From an uncultured Pelagibacteraceae bacterium (GTDB lineage: Bacteria; Pseudomonadota; Alphaproteobacteria; Pelagibacterales; Pelagibacteraceae): a stretch of DNA of 64,000 nucleotides. Shown piece after piece: positions 1 through 8,576 of this stretch. The translations under genes were made by a program, and so were the position numbers. The stretch spans positions 124,001-188,000 of the forward strand of contig CACLYY010000001.1 of assembly GCA_902611265.1 (NCBI GenBank), read 5' to 3'. Position 1 is the stretch's first letter, and the number at the start of each line of letters is the position of its first letter. The notes below the pieces were generated by a model, which was given only the letters and a program-made list of their open reading frames with translations, did no database searches and was not told where the DNA came from.

Positions 1-1715
1 TAAAATCTAAATTAAATTATGCAGATAATTTATTATCAAAAAATGATAACTCAAAAGCTATTACGTTTGTAAGTGAAAATGGTTTCAGGGAGGAAAAGTC
101 TTGGAAAAAATTGAATGATAATACCTTAAAATTAATTAATTTTTTTAAAGAAAATAAAATAAAAGAAAAAGATAGAATTGCAGCATATACAGTAAATCAA
201 ATTGAGACAGTTGAGAGTTTTTTAGCTACTAGTGCAATAGGAGCTGTATGGTCATCATGTTCTCCAGATTTTGGAACACAAGGAGTTATAGAAAGATTTT
301 CTCAAATTAAACCAAAACTTTTAATTATTACCGATAGATATTATTACAATGGCAAAGAAATAAATGTAATTGAAAGACTACCGTTCATTCTAAAAAAAAT
401 TAAATCTATAAAAAGTGTACTTATCACAAATTATCCAGGTAAAAAAAATTTAAAACAATTAAAGTTAAAGGGGGTAAAAATTTACTATTATAAAAAATTA
501 AAAAATAAAAAAATAAAACAGTTTTCATTCAAAAAATTTGATTTTGATAAAGAATTAGCAATTTTATATTCAAGTGGAACTACAGGCAAACCAAAGTGTA
601 TATGTCACAGAGCCGGTGGCGTTTTACTTCAACATTTAAAAGAACACAAACTTCACTGTAACGTAAAACCAGGTGATAATGTATTTTATTTCACTACTTG
701 TGGATGGATGATGTGGAATTGGCTAATGACTTTTTTAGCATCTAAGGCCTCAATAGTTCTTTTTGATGGTTTTCCAATGTATAAAAGAAGTGATTTGCTT
801 CTAAAAATAGCTGAAAAAGAAAAAATTTCCCTATTTGGCATAAGTGCAAAATATATTGATCAATTAAAAAAATTAAATTTAAATATAAAGACTAAGTATA
901 AACTAAAATATCTTAAAACTATTTGTTCTACTGGATCACCGTTATCATCTGATGGCTTTGATTATGTTTACAAGAATGTAAAAAAGAATGTTCATTTAGC
1001 GTCTATTGCAGGTGGCACAGACCTTGTTTCATGTTTTGTATTAGGAAATATTTACTCTCCTGTTTTTAGAGGTCAAATTCAAAATAACGGATTAGGAATG
1101 AATACAGATGTTTTTTCTGAAAAAGGAAATTCTTTAGTTAATAAAAAAGGTGAATTAGTTTGTAAATCACCATTCCCTTCAATGCCAATTTATTTTTGGA
1201 ATGATAAAAATAATAAAAAATATAAATCTGCTTATTTTGAAAAATATAAAAATGTTTGGCATCACGGAGATTATGCAGAAAGAAAAACTAACGGTGGATA
1301 TGTTATTTATGGAAGATCTGATGCAACACTTAATCCTGGGGGTGCTAGATTAGGTACTGCAGAGATTTACTCTATTGTTGATAAATTCAAAGAAGTAAAA
1401 GAGTCTATAGTTATTGGACAGTCGTGGGATAATGATGTGAGAATCATATTATTCATAGTTCTAAAAAAACCTAAAACACTAAATGAGATTTTATCTCTTA
1501 AATTAAAAAAGGCTATTCGTCAGAATGCATCTCCACGCCACGTACCAAAAAAAATAATTGAGGTCTCAGATATTCCTAGAACAAAAAATGGAAAAATAGT
1601 TGAACTTGCAGTTAAAAACATCATTGAAGGAAATAAAATAAAAAATATTCAAGCATTAATTAATCCATCAGTTTTATCTGAATATAAAAATATAGAAGAA
1701 CTTAAAAAACCATAA
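1..1715 (+). CDS. aacS: Acetoacetyl-CoA synthetase, 5' end cut by window edge
   Basis: Member of the acyl-activating (ANL) family that adenylates acetoacetate and forms acetoacetyl-CoA in the cytoplasm. The frame is open to the window edge (first full codon at position 3) and upstream residues read LNYADNLL, the conserved LNYAENLL block of acetyl/acetoacetyl-CoA synthetases, so the TTG at 111 is not the true start. Visible motifs are the AMP-binding P-loop YSSGTTGKPKC, the TTCGWMMWNW block typical of AacS, YGRSDATLNPGG, and the C-terminal PRTKNGKIVE with its acylatable lysine. About 571 residues are visible of a family length near 650, so roughly 80 are missing. It is followed 76 nt later by a TRAP transporter. 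A short-chain 3-keto-acid substrate is inferred from the family; acetyl-CoA synthetase is less likely because of the GWMMWN block. Confidence 0.88.
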   Translation, partial: KSKLNYADNLLSKNDNSKAITFVSENGFREEKSWKKLNDNTLKLINFFKENKIKEKDRIAAYTVNQIETVESFLATSAIGAVWSSCSPDFGTQGVIERFSQIKPKLLIITDRYYYNGKEINVIERLPFILKKIKSIKSVLITNYPGKKNLKQLKLKGVKIYYYKKLKNKKIKQFSFKKFDFDKELAILYSSGTTGKPKCICHRAGGVLLQHLKEHKLHCNVKPGDNVFYFTTCGWMMWNWLMTFLASKASIVLFDGFPMYKRSDLLLKIAEKEKISLFGISAKYIDQLKKLNLNIKTKYKLKYLKTICSTGSPLSSDGFDYVYKNVKKNVHLASIAGGTDLVSCFVLGNIYSPVFRGQIQNNGLGMNTDVFSEKGNSLVNKKGELVCKSPFPSMPIYFWNDKNNKKYKSAYFEKYKNVWHHGDYAERKTNGGYVIYGRSDATLNPGGARLGTAEIYSIVDKFKEVKESIVIGQSWDNDVRIILFIVLKKPKTLNEILSLKLKKAIRQNASPRHVPKKIIEVSDIPRTKNGKIVELAVKNIIEGNKIKNIQALINPSVLSEYKNIEELKKP

Positions 1716-1791
1716 TTTTATTTAAATTTATATAGACAACAATATTTGATTGTTATTAAATAGGTCTAATAACTAATAGATTGGAGAAAAT

Positions 1792-2799
1792 ATGTTTAAA
1801 AATTTATTTAAAAGTTCTCTAATGATTTTATTTTTGATGATAGGTTTATCAGGTAAATCATTTGCACAAGAACTTAAATTTTTTACAATTGGTACAGGTG
1901 GTACCGCTTATACTTATTATCCAGTTGGTGGAATGATTGCTAATGCAATTTCAAAACCACCAGGATCTAGAGAATGTGGTAAAGGTGGAAGCTGTGGAGT
2001 ACCAAATCTGATTGCATCAGCAGTTTCATCAAGAGGATCAGTTGATAATGTAAATGCAATAATTTCAGGATTAAGAAATTCAGGCTTTGCACAATCAGAC
2101 GTTGCTTATTGGGCCTATACTGGCACTGGAACAATGGAAGGAAAAGAACCTGCTAAAGACCTGAGGACTATTGCAGCTCTTTTTCAAGAACATATACATT
2201 TAGTAGCACTTAAGAAAAGTAATATTAATTCAGTGAAAGACTTAAAAGGAAAAAGAGTTTCACTAGATGAACCTGGATCTGGAACATATGTTGATGCTAA
2301 GTTAATATTAGAGTCTAATGGATTAAGCACAAGCGATGTAAAAGCTGAAGCTTTAAAAGGTAAAGCTGCAACGGATGCTTTAAGAAATGGAAAAGTTGAT
2401 GCAATTTTTGTTGTTGCAGGCTATCCAACTGGTGCAATTGTTGAGCTAGCGTCTGCAGTTGATATTAAATTAGTACCAATTGATGGTGCAGGAGCTAAAG
2501 CACTGACCTCAAAATATGGTTTTTTCTCAGAAAGCCCAATTCCTTCAGGAACTTATGAAGGTGTGGATCAAGTTAATACTGTAGCAGTAGGTGCTCAATG
2601 GTTTACGTCAGCTAAAGAAGATAGTGAATTAATTTACCAAATTACAAAGGCTTTATGGAATAAAGAGTCAAGAAAGCTTATGGACGTTGGTCATGCTAAG
2701 GGAAAAACTATAACACCTGATACAGCTCTTTCTGGAGTAGGTGTACCACTACATCCTGGTGCAGAAAAGTTCTATAAAGAAGCAGGACTTTTAAATTAA
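1792..2799 (+). CDS. TAXI-family TRAP transporter substrate-binding protein
   Basis: Periplasmic receptor of a tripartite ATP-independent transporter of the TAXI class. The first 25 residues form a signal peptide (lysine-rich start, hydrophobic core, SFA before the likely cleavage at residue 25/26). The mature protein opens with FFTIGTGGTAYTYYPVGG, the TAXI hallmark, and later contains DLKGKRVSLDEPGSGTYVDA. A Cys pair in a glycine-rich loop (RECGKGGSCG) could form a disulfide. The start ATG has a good ribosome-binding site (GGAGAA) 5 nt upstream. At 335 aa it has the normal length. It is transcribed with the fused permease downstream. The substrate cannot be read from sequence; organic acids or amino acids are known TAXI ligands, and the aacS neighbour only weakly hints at a short carboxylate. 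Confidence 0.92.
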   Translation: MFKNLFKSSLMILFLMIGLSGKSFAQELKFFTIGTGGTAYTYYPVGGMIANAISKPPGSRECGKGGSCGVPNLIASAVSSRGSVDNVNAIISGLRNSGFAQSDVAYWAYTGTGTMEGKEPAKDLRTIAALFQEHIHLVALKKSNINSVKDLKGKRVSLDEPGSGTYVDAKLILESNGLSTSDVKAEALKGKAATDALRNGKVDAIFVVAGYPTGAIVELASAVDIKLVPIDGAGAKALTSKYGFFSESPIPSGTYEGVDQVNTVAVGAQWFTSAKEDSELIYQITKALWNKESRKLMDVGHAKGKTITPDTALSGVGVPLHPGAEKFYKEAGLLN

Positions 2800-2816
2800 A
2801 TCTTAAAAATCAATTT

Positions 2817-2841
2817 GCCCTAGATCAATTAGATCTAGGGC
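2817..2841 (+). promoter_or_regulatory. Intercistronic hairpin between receptor and permease genes
   Basis: A perfect 10-bp inverted repeat (GCCCTAGATC and GATCTAGGGC) encloses the loop AATTA in the 48-nt gap between the receptor stop and the permease ATG. It is far more GC-rich than its surroundings and is followed by ATTATTATG, not by a run of T. It is therefore more likely an mRNA-stabilising or partially attenuating element than a full intrinsic terminator. Such hairpins after binding-protein genes commonly let the receptor be made in excess over the permease; that role is inferred here. Confidence 0.7.
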
Positions 2842-2847
2842 ATTATT

Positions 2848-4833
2848 ATGTCTCAATTTAATATTTCACCAGATGAAGTTGCAAAACTTGAAGATAAATT
2901 TGAGATAAAAAGTAATGAAAGAAAGTTAAAAAATTTCTTAAAAAAATTGACCTTTGTTGCTTTGGTTACAATGTCAATTTACCATTTTTATGCTTCAGGA
3001 TTTGGAACTATAAGAGATATTCTTCATAGAGGTATTCATATTTCTTTTGTTGTTGGTCTTGTATTTTTATTTTATGGATGGAAAAGTTTTGCAGATAAAC
3101 AATCTAAAAATAAAGTTCCCATAATAGACATTTTTTTTTCTATATTAGTTGTTGTAACCGCACTTTATTTGCCATTATTGCCCCCAGAAATATTAGCTAG
3201 CAGAGTCGGAAATCCTTCCAACACCGAAGTTATTATGGGTTCAATTCTTATTATTTTAACATTAGAGGCTGCAAGAAGATCAATAGGATACACACTACCA
3301 TTAATATGTATAATATTTATGATTTTTGCACTTTATGGTCCTATTTTTCCTGGAGCTTTAAAACATGGTGGTAGTAGTTGGGCTGGTTTTGTAAATCATA
3401 TTTATATAACCAATCAAGGAATTTATGGAATTGCTGTGGGAGTCATGGCTCAATATGTATTTTTATTTATTCTATTTGGTGTCCTTGCAACAAGAATAGG
3501 TTTAGGTCAATTATTTATTGATTTAGCGATGGTAATAGCTGGAAGATACTCTGGAGGACCAGCAAAAGTTGCAATTTTTTCCTCAGCTTTTCTTGGAACT
3601 ATATCTGGCTCTTCAATTGCAAACACAGTTACAACTGGTTCTCTTACAATTCCAGCAATGAAAAAAGTTGGTTACCCTCCACATTTTTCTGGTGCCGTTG
3701 AAGCCACAGCTTCTACTGGAGGACAAATAACTCCACCTATTTTAGGAGCTGCAGCTTTTATCATGGTTGAATATTTAGAATTACCCCTAAGAGATATTTT
3801 GGCGGCAGCATTAATTCCTGCTTTACTTCATTATTTTGGAATTTTTGTAATGGTTCATTTAGAGGCAAAAAAATTAGGTCTTAGAGGTTTAAATGAAAGT
3901 GAAGTTCCAAAATTTTTTAAAATAATAAGAGATAATTGGCTAGCAATTGTTCCTTTAATTTTACTAGTATATTTAATTTTGATTGGTCGGACACCAGATT
4001 ACGCCGCAGTAAATGGTATCATTGCTTGTGTAGTCATTGGATTTATAAGAAAAAAAAATAGACTAACTTTAAATGATTTATTTGATTGCCTAGCAAGAGG
4101 TGCTAAAAATACTTTAGCAGTTGGGGCAGCTGCTACTTCAATAGGTATAATAGTTGGTGTAGTTACATTAACAGGAGTCGGATTTAGATTAGGATATGTA
4201 GTAATACAAACAGCAGGAGATGTTGGTGGCTTCTTCTTAAATTTTTTACCATTTAATTATTTTACACTTCAAGATCTGACGTTATTTTTTTCTTTAATAT
4301 TAATTGCAATATCATGCATATTCATGGGTACAGGAGTTCCAACAACTGCAACTTATATAATTCTTGTTGCTGTTGCAGCGCCCGCTCTTACTCAATTACA
4401 AATTGAACCAATAGTTTCGCATTTTTTTGTTTTTTATTATGGAGTTTTAGCAGACATAACTCCACCAGTTGCTCTTGCAGCATACGCTGCAGCAGGTATA
4501 GCTGGATCAAATCCATTTACTACTGGTAACACGGCTTTTAGATTAGGTATCGCAAAAGCGCTTGTGCCCTTTGTGTTTGTCTATTCACCATCATTATTAT
4601 TGGTTGCGCAAGGATTTAACTTCTATGACTTCTTTGTAACTTTAATATCTGCAATGATTGGTATTGGATTAATTGGAATTGGTTTCACAGGATATTTGTT
4701 TAAATCAGTATCAACTTTTCAAAGATGGTATCTTGGAATTATTTCATTATTATTTATTGCACCAGGTTTAAGTTCATCAATTATTGGCTTAGTTTTAGTT
4801 TTGCCAGTGTTTGTGTTTCAAATAAAAAAATAA
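2848..4833 (+). CDS. TRAP transporter permease, fused small and large subunits (4TM/12TM)
   Basis: Integral inner-membrane permease of 661 aa that uses the sodium or proton gradient to import the ligand bound by the upstream TAXI receptor. The N-terminal part carries four hydrophobic segments (the DctQ-like membrane subunit) and the rest is a DctM-like domain. Signature stretches are FSSAFLGTISGSSIANTVTTG, GYPPHFSGAVEATASTGGQI, and DITPPVALAAYAAAGIAG near the C-terminus, where the glycine- and proline-rich re-entrant loops lie. Fusion of the two membrane subunits is the rule for TAXI-type TRAP systems. The ATG lies only 7 nt after the intercistronic hairpin and has no obvious Shine-Dalgarno sequence, so translation may depend on how that structure is opened. 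The last four segments form a short extra hydrophobic tail. Confidence 0.93.
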   Translation: MSQFNISPDEVAKLEDKFEIKSNERKLKNFLKKLTFVALVTMSIYHFYASGFGTIRDILHRGIHISFVVGLVFLFYGWKSFADKQSKNKVPIIDIFFSILVVVTALYLPLLPPEILASRVGNPSNTEVIMGSILIILTLEAARRSIGYTLPLICIIFMIFALYGPIFPGALKHGGSSWAGFVNHIYITNQGIYGIAVGVMAQYVFLFILFGVLATRIGLGQLFIDLAMVIAGRYSGGPAKVAIFSSAFLGTISGSSIANTVTTGSLTIPAMKKVGYPPHFSGAVEATASTGGQITPPILGAAAFIMVEYLELPLRDILAAALIPALLHYFGIFVMVHLEAKKLGLRGLNESEVPKFFKIIRDNWLAIVPLILLVYLILIGRTPDYAAVNGIIACVVIGFIRKKNRLTLNDLFDCLARGAKNTLAVGAAATSIGIIVGVVTLTGVGFRLGYVVIQTAGDVGGFFLNFLPFNYFTLQDLTLFFSLILIAISCIFMGTGVPTTATYIILVAVAAPALTQLQIEPIVSHFFVFYYGVLADITPPVALAAYAAAGIAGSNPFTTGNTAFRLGIAKALVPFVFVYSPSLLLVAQGFNFYDFFVTLISAMIGIGLIGIGFTGYLFKSVSTFQRWYLGIISLLFIAPGLSSSIIGLVLVLPVFVFQIKK

Positions 4834-4836
4834 AAT

Positions 4837-5259
4837 TTATCCACCCAAGCCAGCATTTGGAAGTGGTCTTCTTAAAATTTTCCAAATTCCAACTGCACTT
4901 GCAACAAGTTTGGTTTTGCACTTTAGTTTACAATTAATAAATACCATTGATTTAGTAACTTTTTGAATTTCAACTATTCCTAATAATTCATCTCCCAGGT
5001 TAGAAGGAGCTATAAATTTAATATCCAACGATATAGTTACACAGGGTTTGTTGCCACTTGCTTTGTGACAAGCAGTTCCTGCTCCAGCATCAATTATTGT
5101 GCATATATAACCACCATGGGTTATCCCGGCTTTATTTAAATGTGTTTTTTTGATTTTTGTTTTAAACTCAAATTTTTTTTTGCTTATAGATCTAAATAAC
5201 AAACCACCATTATGTTTCATGTAACTTGGTTTATTACTTAATTGTTCAAATTTTTTCAT
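4837..5259 (-). CDS. PaaI-family hotdog thioesterase
   Basis: Small hotdog-fold acyl-CoA thioesterase of about 140 aa. The signature is the ITHGGYICTIIDAGAGTACH stretch, matching the PaaI/4HBT motif HGG plus an Asp that activates water, followed by SLDIKFIAPS on the next beta strand. I place the start at the ATG at 5259; a longer frame from a TTG at 5304 adds 15 residues with no family resemblance. The stop codon lies 3 nt after the oppositely oriented TRAP permease stop, so the two genes converge with no terminator between them. The tRNA-Arg gene lies upstream on the same strand. The acyl substrate is unknown; housekeeping hydrolysis of aromatic or short acyl-CoA is known for the family. Confidence 0.82.
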   Translation of the reverse strand: MKKFEQLSNKPSYMKHNGGLLFRSISKKKFEFKTKIKKTHLNKAGITHGGYICTIIDAGAGTACHKASGNKPCVTISLDIKFIAPSNLGDELLGIVEIQKVTKSMVFINCKLKCKTKLVASAVGIWKILRRPLPNAGLGG

Positions 5260-5356
5260 TAAAGGATTATTGACATAATTAATATAAATAACAAAACCAA
5301 ACAAAAGAAATATATTACAGATTTTTCAAGTGATATTTTCATTTATCCTTTCGTTT

Positions 5357-5433
5357 TGGTGCGCCTGCTAGGAGTTGAACCCAGAACCTCCTGGTCCGTA
5401 GCCAAGCGCTCTATCCAATTGAGCTACAGGCGC
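5357..5433 (-). tRNA. tRNA-Arg(ACG)
   Basis: Reads on the minus strand as a full cloverleaf: acceptor stem GCGCCTG/CAGGCGC, D-arm GCTC...GAGC, anticodon stem CTTGG/CCAGG around loop CTACGGA (anticodon ACG), T-arm CTGGG-TTCAACT-CCTAG, discriminator A and an encoded CCA (5357-5359). ACG needs A34-to-inosine editing by TadA to read CGU, CGC and CGA. It lies between the divergent PDH operon and the thioesterase gene on its own strand. Confidence 0.95.
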
Positions 5434-5510
5434 AATTTGTACAGTTTTTATACATAATTAATAATGTAAATTATTTTTTTAGCAAATATTGATATATATA
5501 TAATAAAAAA

Positions 5511-8500
5511 ATGAATTTAGATTTATTAGTTCCAGACATTGGAGATTTTGAAAATGTTGAAATAATTGAAGTGCTTGTAAAAAAGGGCGATAAAATCAAC
5601 AAAAATGACCCCGTCGTAACACTGGAAAGCGATAAATCGAGTGTTGAAGTACCATCAAATTATGAGGGTACAGTAGAAAATATAAAAGTTAAAATTGGTG
5701 ACAAAGTTTCAAAAGGTGATTTGATATTATCACTATCTTCAGACAATAAGGATGAAGAGGAAAAAAATACTAAAACTTTAAGTGATAAAATTCCACCTTC
5801 AACAGAGAAGCTAATTGAGGAAGCTGAAACTGCTATAAAGCCTGATATCAAAGCTGAAACAAAAGTTGTTGAGCCAAAACAGATCAAACAAACTAGACTA
5901 ATAAATGAAGTTAAGATGGTTAGTAGTAATGATGATATTGATCCTGTTGAAACAAAAGAATGGTTAGACTCTTTAAGCGCAGTTCTACAAAACGATGGTT
6001 CAGAAAGAGCACATTTTTTAATAAAACAATTAATTGATCAATCCTATAAAGCAGGATCAAAAATTCCCCATACTCAAACTACTCCATACGTAAATACTAT
6101 ACCTCCTGAGGAAGAAAAAAGATCTCCTGGAGATCAAAATATAGAACGTAAGTTAAGATCATTAATAAGATGGAATGCTGCAGCCATGGTAGTGAGAGCA
6201 AATAAAAAATACCCTGAACTCGGTGGGCACATTGGAACATTTGCATCTGCAGCAACATTATATGATGTTGGAATGAATCATTTTTGGAGAGCAAAAAATA
6301 ATAAATTTGGAGGTGATCTAGTATATTTTCAAGGTCATAGTGCACCTGGTATGTATGCGAGGGCTTTTCTTGAAGGAAGATTAAATGAAAAACAATTAGA
6401 TAGATTTAGACAAGAGGTAAAAACAGGTGGGCTTTCATCGTATCCTCATCCTTGGCTAATGCCTAATTTCTGGCAGTTCCCAACTGTTTCAATGGGTATT
6501 GGTCCAATGTTAGCAATATATCAAGCAAGATTTATGAAATATCTTATTAATAGAGGATTAATTAAAGACGAAGGAAGAAAAGTCTGGGCATTTCTAGGTG
6601 ATGGAGAAATGGATGAGCCCGAGTCTCTTGGTGCAATAGGGTTAGCAGCTCGTGAAAATTTAGACAATTTAATATTCGTTGTTAACTGCAATTTACAAAG
6701 ATTAGATGGTCCAGTTAGAGGAAATGGAAAAATAATTCAAGAATTAGAGGGAATTTTTAGAGGCGCAGGTTGGAATGTTTTAAAAGTTATTTGGGGTTCT
6801 TATTGGGATACTCTTTTAGCAAATGATAAGACAGGACATTTAGTAAAAATTATGAATGAGACCGTGGATGGTGAATATCAAGCTTTTAAAGCAAGAAATG
6901 GACTTTATGTTAGAGAGAAGTTTTTTGGCAAATATCCTGAAACAACTGAATTAGTTTCATCGATGTCTGATACTGATATTTGGCGATTAAATAGAGGAGG
7001 TCATGATCCTCATAAAGTTTATGCTGCTTATGATAAAGCGATCAACCACAAAGGAAGTCCCACAGTTATTATTGCTAAAACGATTAAAGGTTATGGTATG
7101 GGAAAAAGTGGAGAAAGTGTAAATACTACTCACCAGCAAAAAAAATTAGATGTTGATGATTTGATGTATTACAGGGATAGATTTGATGTTCCATTAACAG
7201 ATGCCCAAGTCAAAAATATTGAATATTTCAAACCAGACGAAAATTCAGAAGAAATAAAATATTTAAAAAAGAGAAGGATAGAATTGGGTGGTTTTATTCC
7301 AGAAAGAACATCTTACTCAAAACCAATTAAAGCTCCAAGTAAGGATATTTTTGATTTTATGAAGACTTCTACTGGTGAAAAAGAAATGTCTACAACAATG
7401 GCACTAGTCAGAATGCTAACTAATCTTTTAAGAGATAAAAATGTTGCTCCTAAATTAGTACCAATTATTCCAGACGAAGCTAGAACTTTTGGAATGGAAG
7501 GTTTCTTTCAAAAAATAGGAATTTATGCTCACGAGGGTCAAAAGTACGAGCCAGAAGATTCTGCACAACTTTCTTCTTACAGAGAAGAAAAAAGTGGTCA
7601 AGTTTTAGAAGAAGGAATTACGGAAGCAGGTTCTATGTCATCTTGGATTGCTGCAGGCACTGCTTACACTAACCATGACGTTGAAATGATACCAATTTAT
7701 CTTTTCTATTCTATGTTTGGTTTTCAAAGAATTGGAGATTTTGCATGGGCAGCTGGAGACAGCCAAGCAAGAGGATTTTTAATTGGTGCAACAGCTGGAA
7801 GAACAACTCTTGCAGGAGAAGGACTTCAACATCAAGATGGGCATAGTCATTTACTCGCATCTACAATTCCAAACTGTATATCCTATGATCCTACATTCCA
7901 TTATGAATTAGCTGTAATTTTTAGAGAAGGTTTAAGGAGAATGCATGAAAAAAATGAAAATATTTTTTACTATATTACTACAATGAATGAAAATTATTCT
8001 CATCCTGAAATGCCAAAAGATTGTGAAGATGGAATTCTCAAAGGAATGTATAAAATAAAAGAGTCATCAAGTTCAAAGGAAGCTAAGATCCAATTATTGG
8101 GCTCTGGCACAATACTTAGAGAAATGATGGCGGCATCAGATATACTCAAAAAAGAGTATCAGATAGACAGTGAAGTTTGGAGTGTTACAAGTTTCAATGA
8201 GTTAAGAAAAAATGGAATGGAAGTTGAGAGACAAAATCTATTAAACCCCTCAGAAATAAACAAAAAATCGTATATCGAGGAATGCTTGGGAAAACAGCAA
8301 GGACCCATCCTTGCAGCTACTGATTACATGAGAATTAATGCAGATCAAATAAGATCTTTTACAAAAAAAAGTTTTTATTCTCTTGGTACGGACGGATATG
8401 GAAGAAGTGACACACGAAAAAATTTAAGAAGTTTTTTTGAAGTAGATAAAGAGCATATAGTTGCTTACAGCCTTAGTGTTTTAGCCAAAGAACAACTCAT

Positions 8501-8576
8501 TACATCAAAGTATGCTGAAGATGCAATTAAAAATTATAATATCGATAAAAATAAACCTATGCCAACAAAGATGTAA
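5511..8576 (+). CDS. aceE: Pyruvate dehydrogenase E1, homodimeric AceE type, with N-terminal lipoyl domain
   Basis: Thiamine-diphosphate-dependent decarboxylase of the pyruvate dehydrogenase complex, 1021 aa. Residues 1-78 form a complete biotinyl/lipoyl domain: LVPDIGDFENVEIIEV, then ESDKSSVEVPS with the lipoylation lysine at 42, then GDKVSKGDLI. A charged linker follows (about 80-145), then a full AceE-type E1 of about 880 residues starting near SNDDIDPVETKEWLDSL, with the ThDP motif GDGEMDEPESLGAI near 363 and family blocks FGGDLVYFQGHSAPG and GEGLQHQDGHSH. E. coli AceE (887 aa) has no lipoyl domain, so this is a fusion. The next gene, E2, starts directly after this stop codon and lacks a lipoyl domain. 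The lipoyl group here would therefore be carried in cis on E1. No frameshift is visible. Confidence 0.95.
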   Translation: MNLDLLVPDIGDFENVEIIEVLVKKGDKINKNDPVVTLESDKSSVEVPSNYEGTVENIKVKIGDKVSKGDLILSLSSDNKDEEEKNTKTLSDKIPPSTEKLIEEAETAIKPDIKAETKVVEPKQIKQTRLINEVKMVSSNDDIDPVETKEWLDSLSAVLQNDGSERAHFLIKQLIDQSYKAGSKIPHTQTTPYVNTIPPEEEKRSPGDQNIERKLRSLIRWNAAAMVVRANKKYPELGGHIGTFASAATLYDVGMNHFWRAKNNKFGGDLVYFQGHSAPGMYARAFLEGRLNEKQLDRFRQEVKTGGLSSYPHPWLMPNFWQFPTVSMGIGPMLAIYQARFMKYLINRGLIKDEGRKVWAFLGDGEMDEPESLGAIGLAARENLDNLIFVVNCNLQRLDGPVRGNGKIIQELEGIFRGAGWNVLKVIWGSYWDTLLANDKTGHLVKIMNETVDGEYQAFKARNGLYVREKFFGKYPETTELVSSMSDTDIWRLNRGGHDPHKVYAAYDKAINHKGSPTVIIAKTIKGYGMGKSGESVNTTHQQKKLDVDDLMYYRDRFDVPLTDAQVKNIEYFKPDENSEEIKYLKKRRIELGGFIPERTSYSKPIKAPSKDIFDFMKTSTGEKEMSTTMALVRMLTNLLRDKNVAPKLVPIIPDEARTFGMEGFFQKIGIYAHEGQKYEPEDSAQLSSYREEKSGQVLEEGITEAGSMSSWIAAGTAYTNHDVEMIPIYLFYSMFGFQRIGDFAWAAGDSQARGFLIGATAGRTTLAGEGLQHQDGHSHLLASTIPNCISYDPTFHYELAVIFREGLRRMHEKNENIFYYITTMNENYSHPEMPKDCEDGILKGMYKIKESSSSKEAKIQLLGSGTILREMMAASDILKKEYQIDSEVWSVTSFNELRKNGMEVERQNLLNPSEINKKSYIEECLGKQQGPILAATDYMRINADQIRSFTKKSFYSLGTDGYGRSDTRKNLRSFFEVDKEHIVAYSLSVLAKEQLITSKYAEDAIKNYNIDKNKPMPTKM

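Noticed and set aside
5434-5510. A riboswitch or long leader before aceE
   Set aside because: Only 77 nt, AT-rich, without stable stems; it looks like an ordinary divergent promoter region.
6097-6345. Antisense open frame within aceE
   Set aside because: It is a reading-frame shadow of a strongly conserved gene and its sequence is not protein-like.
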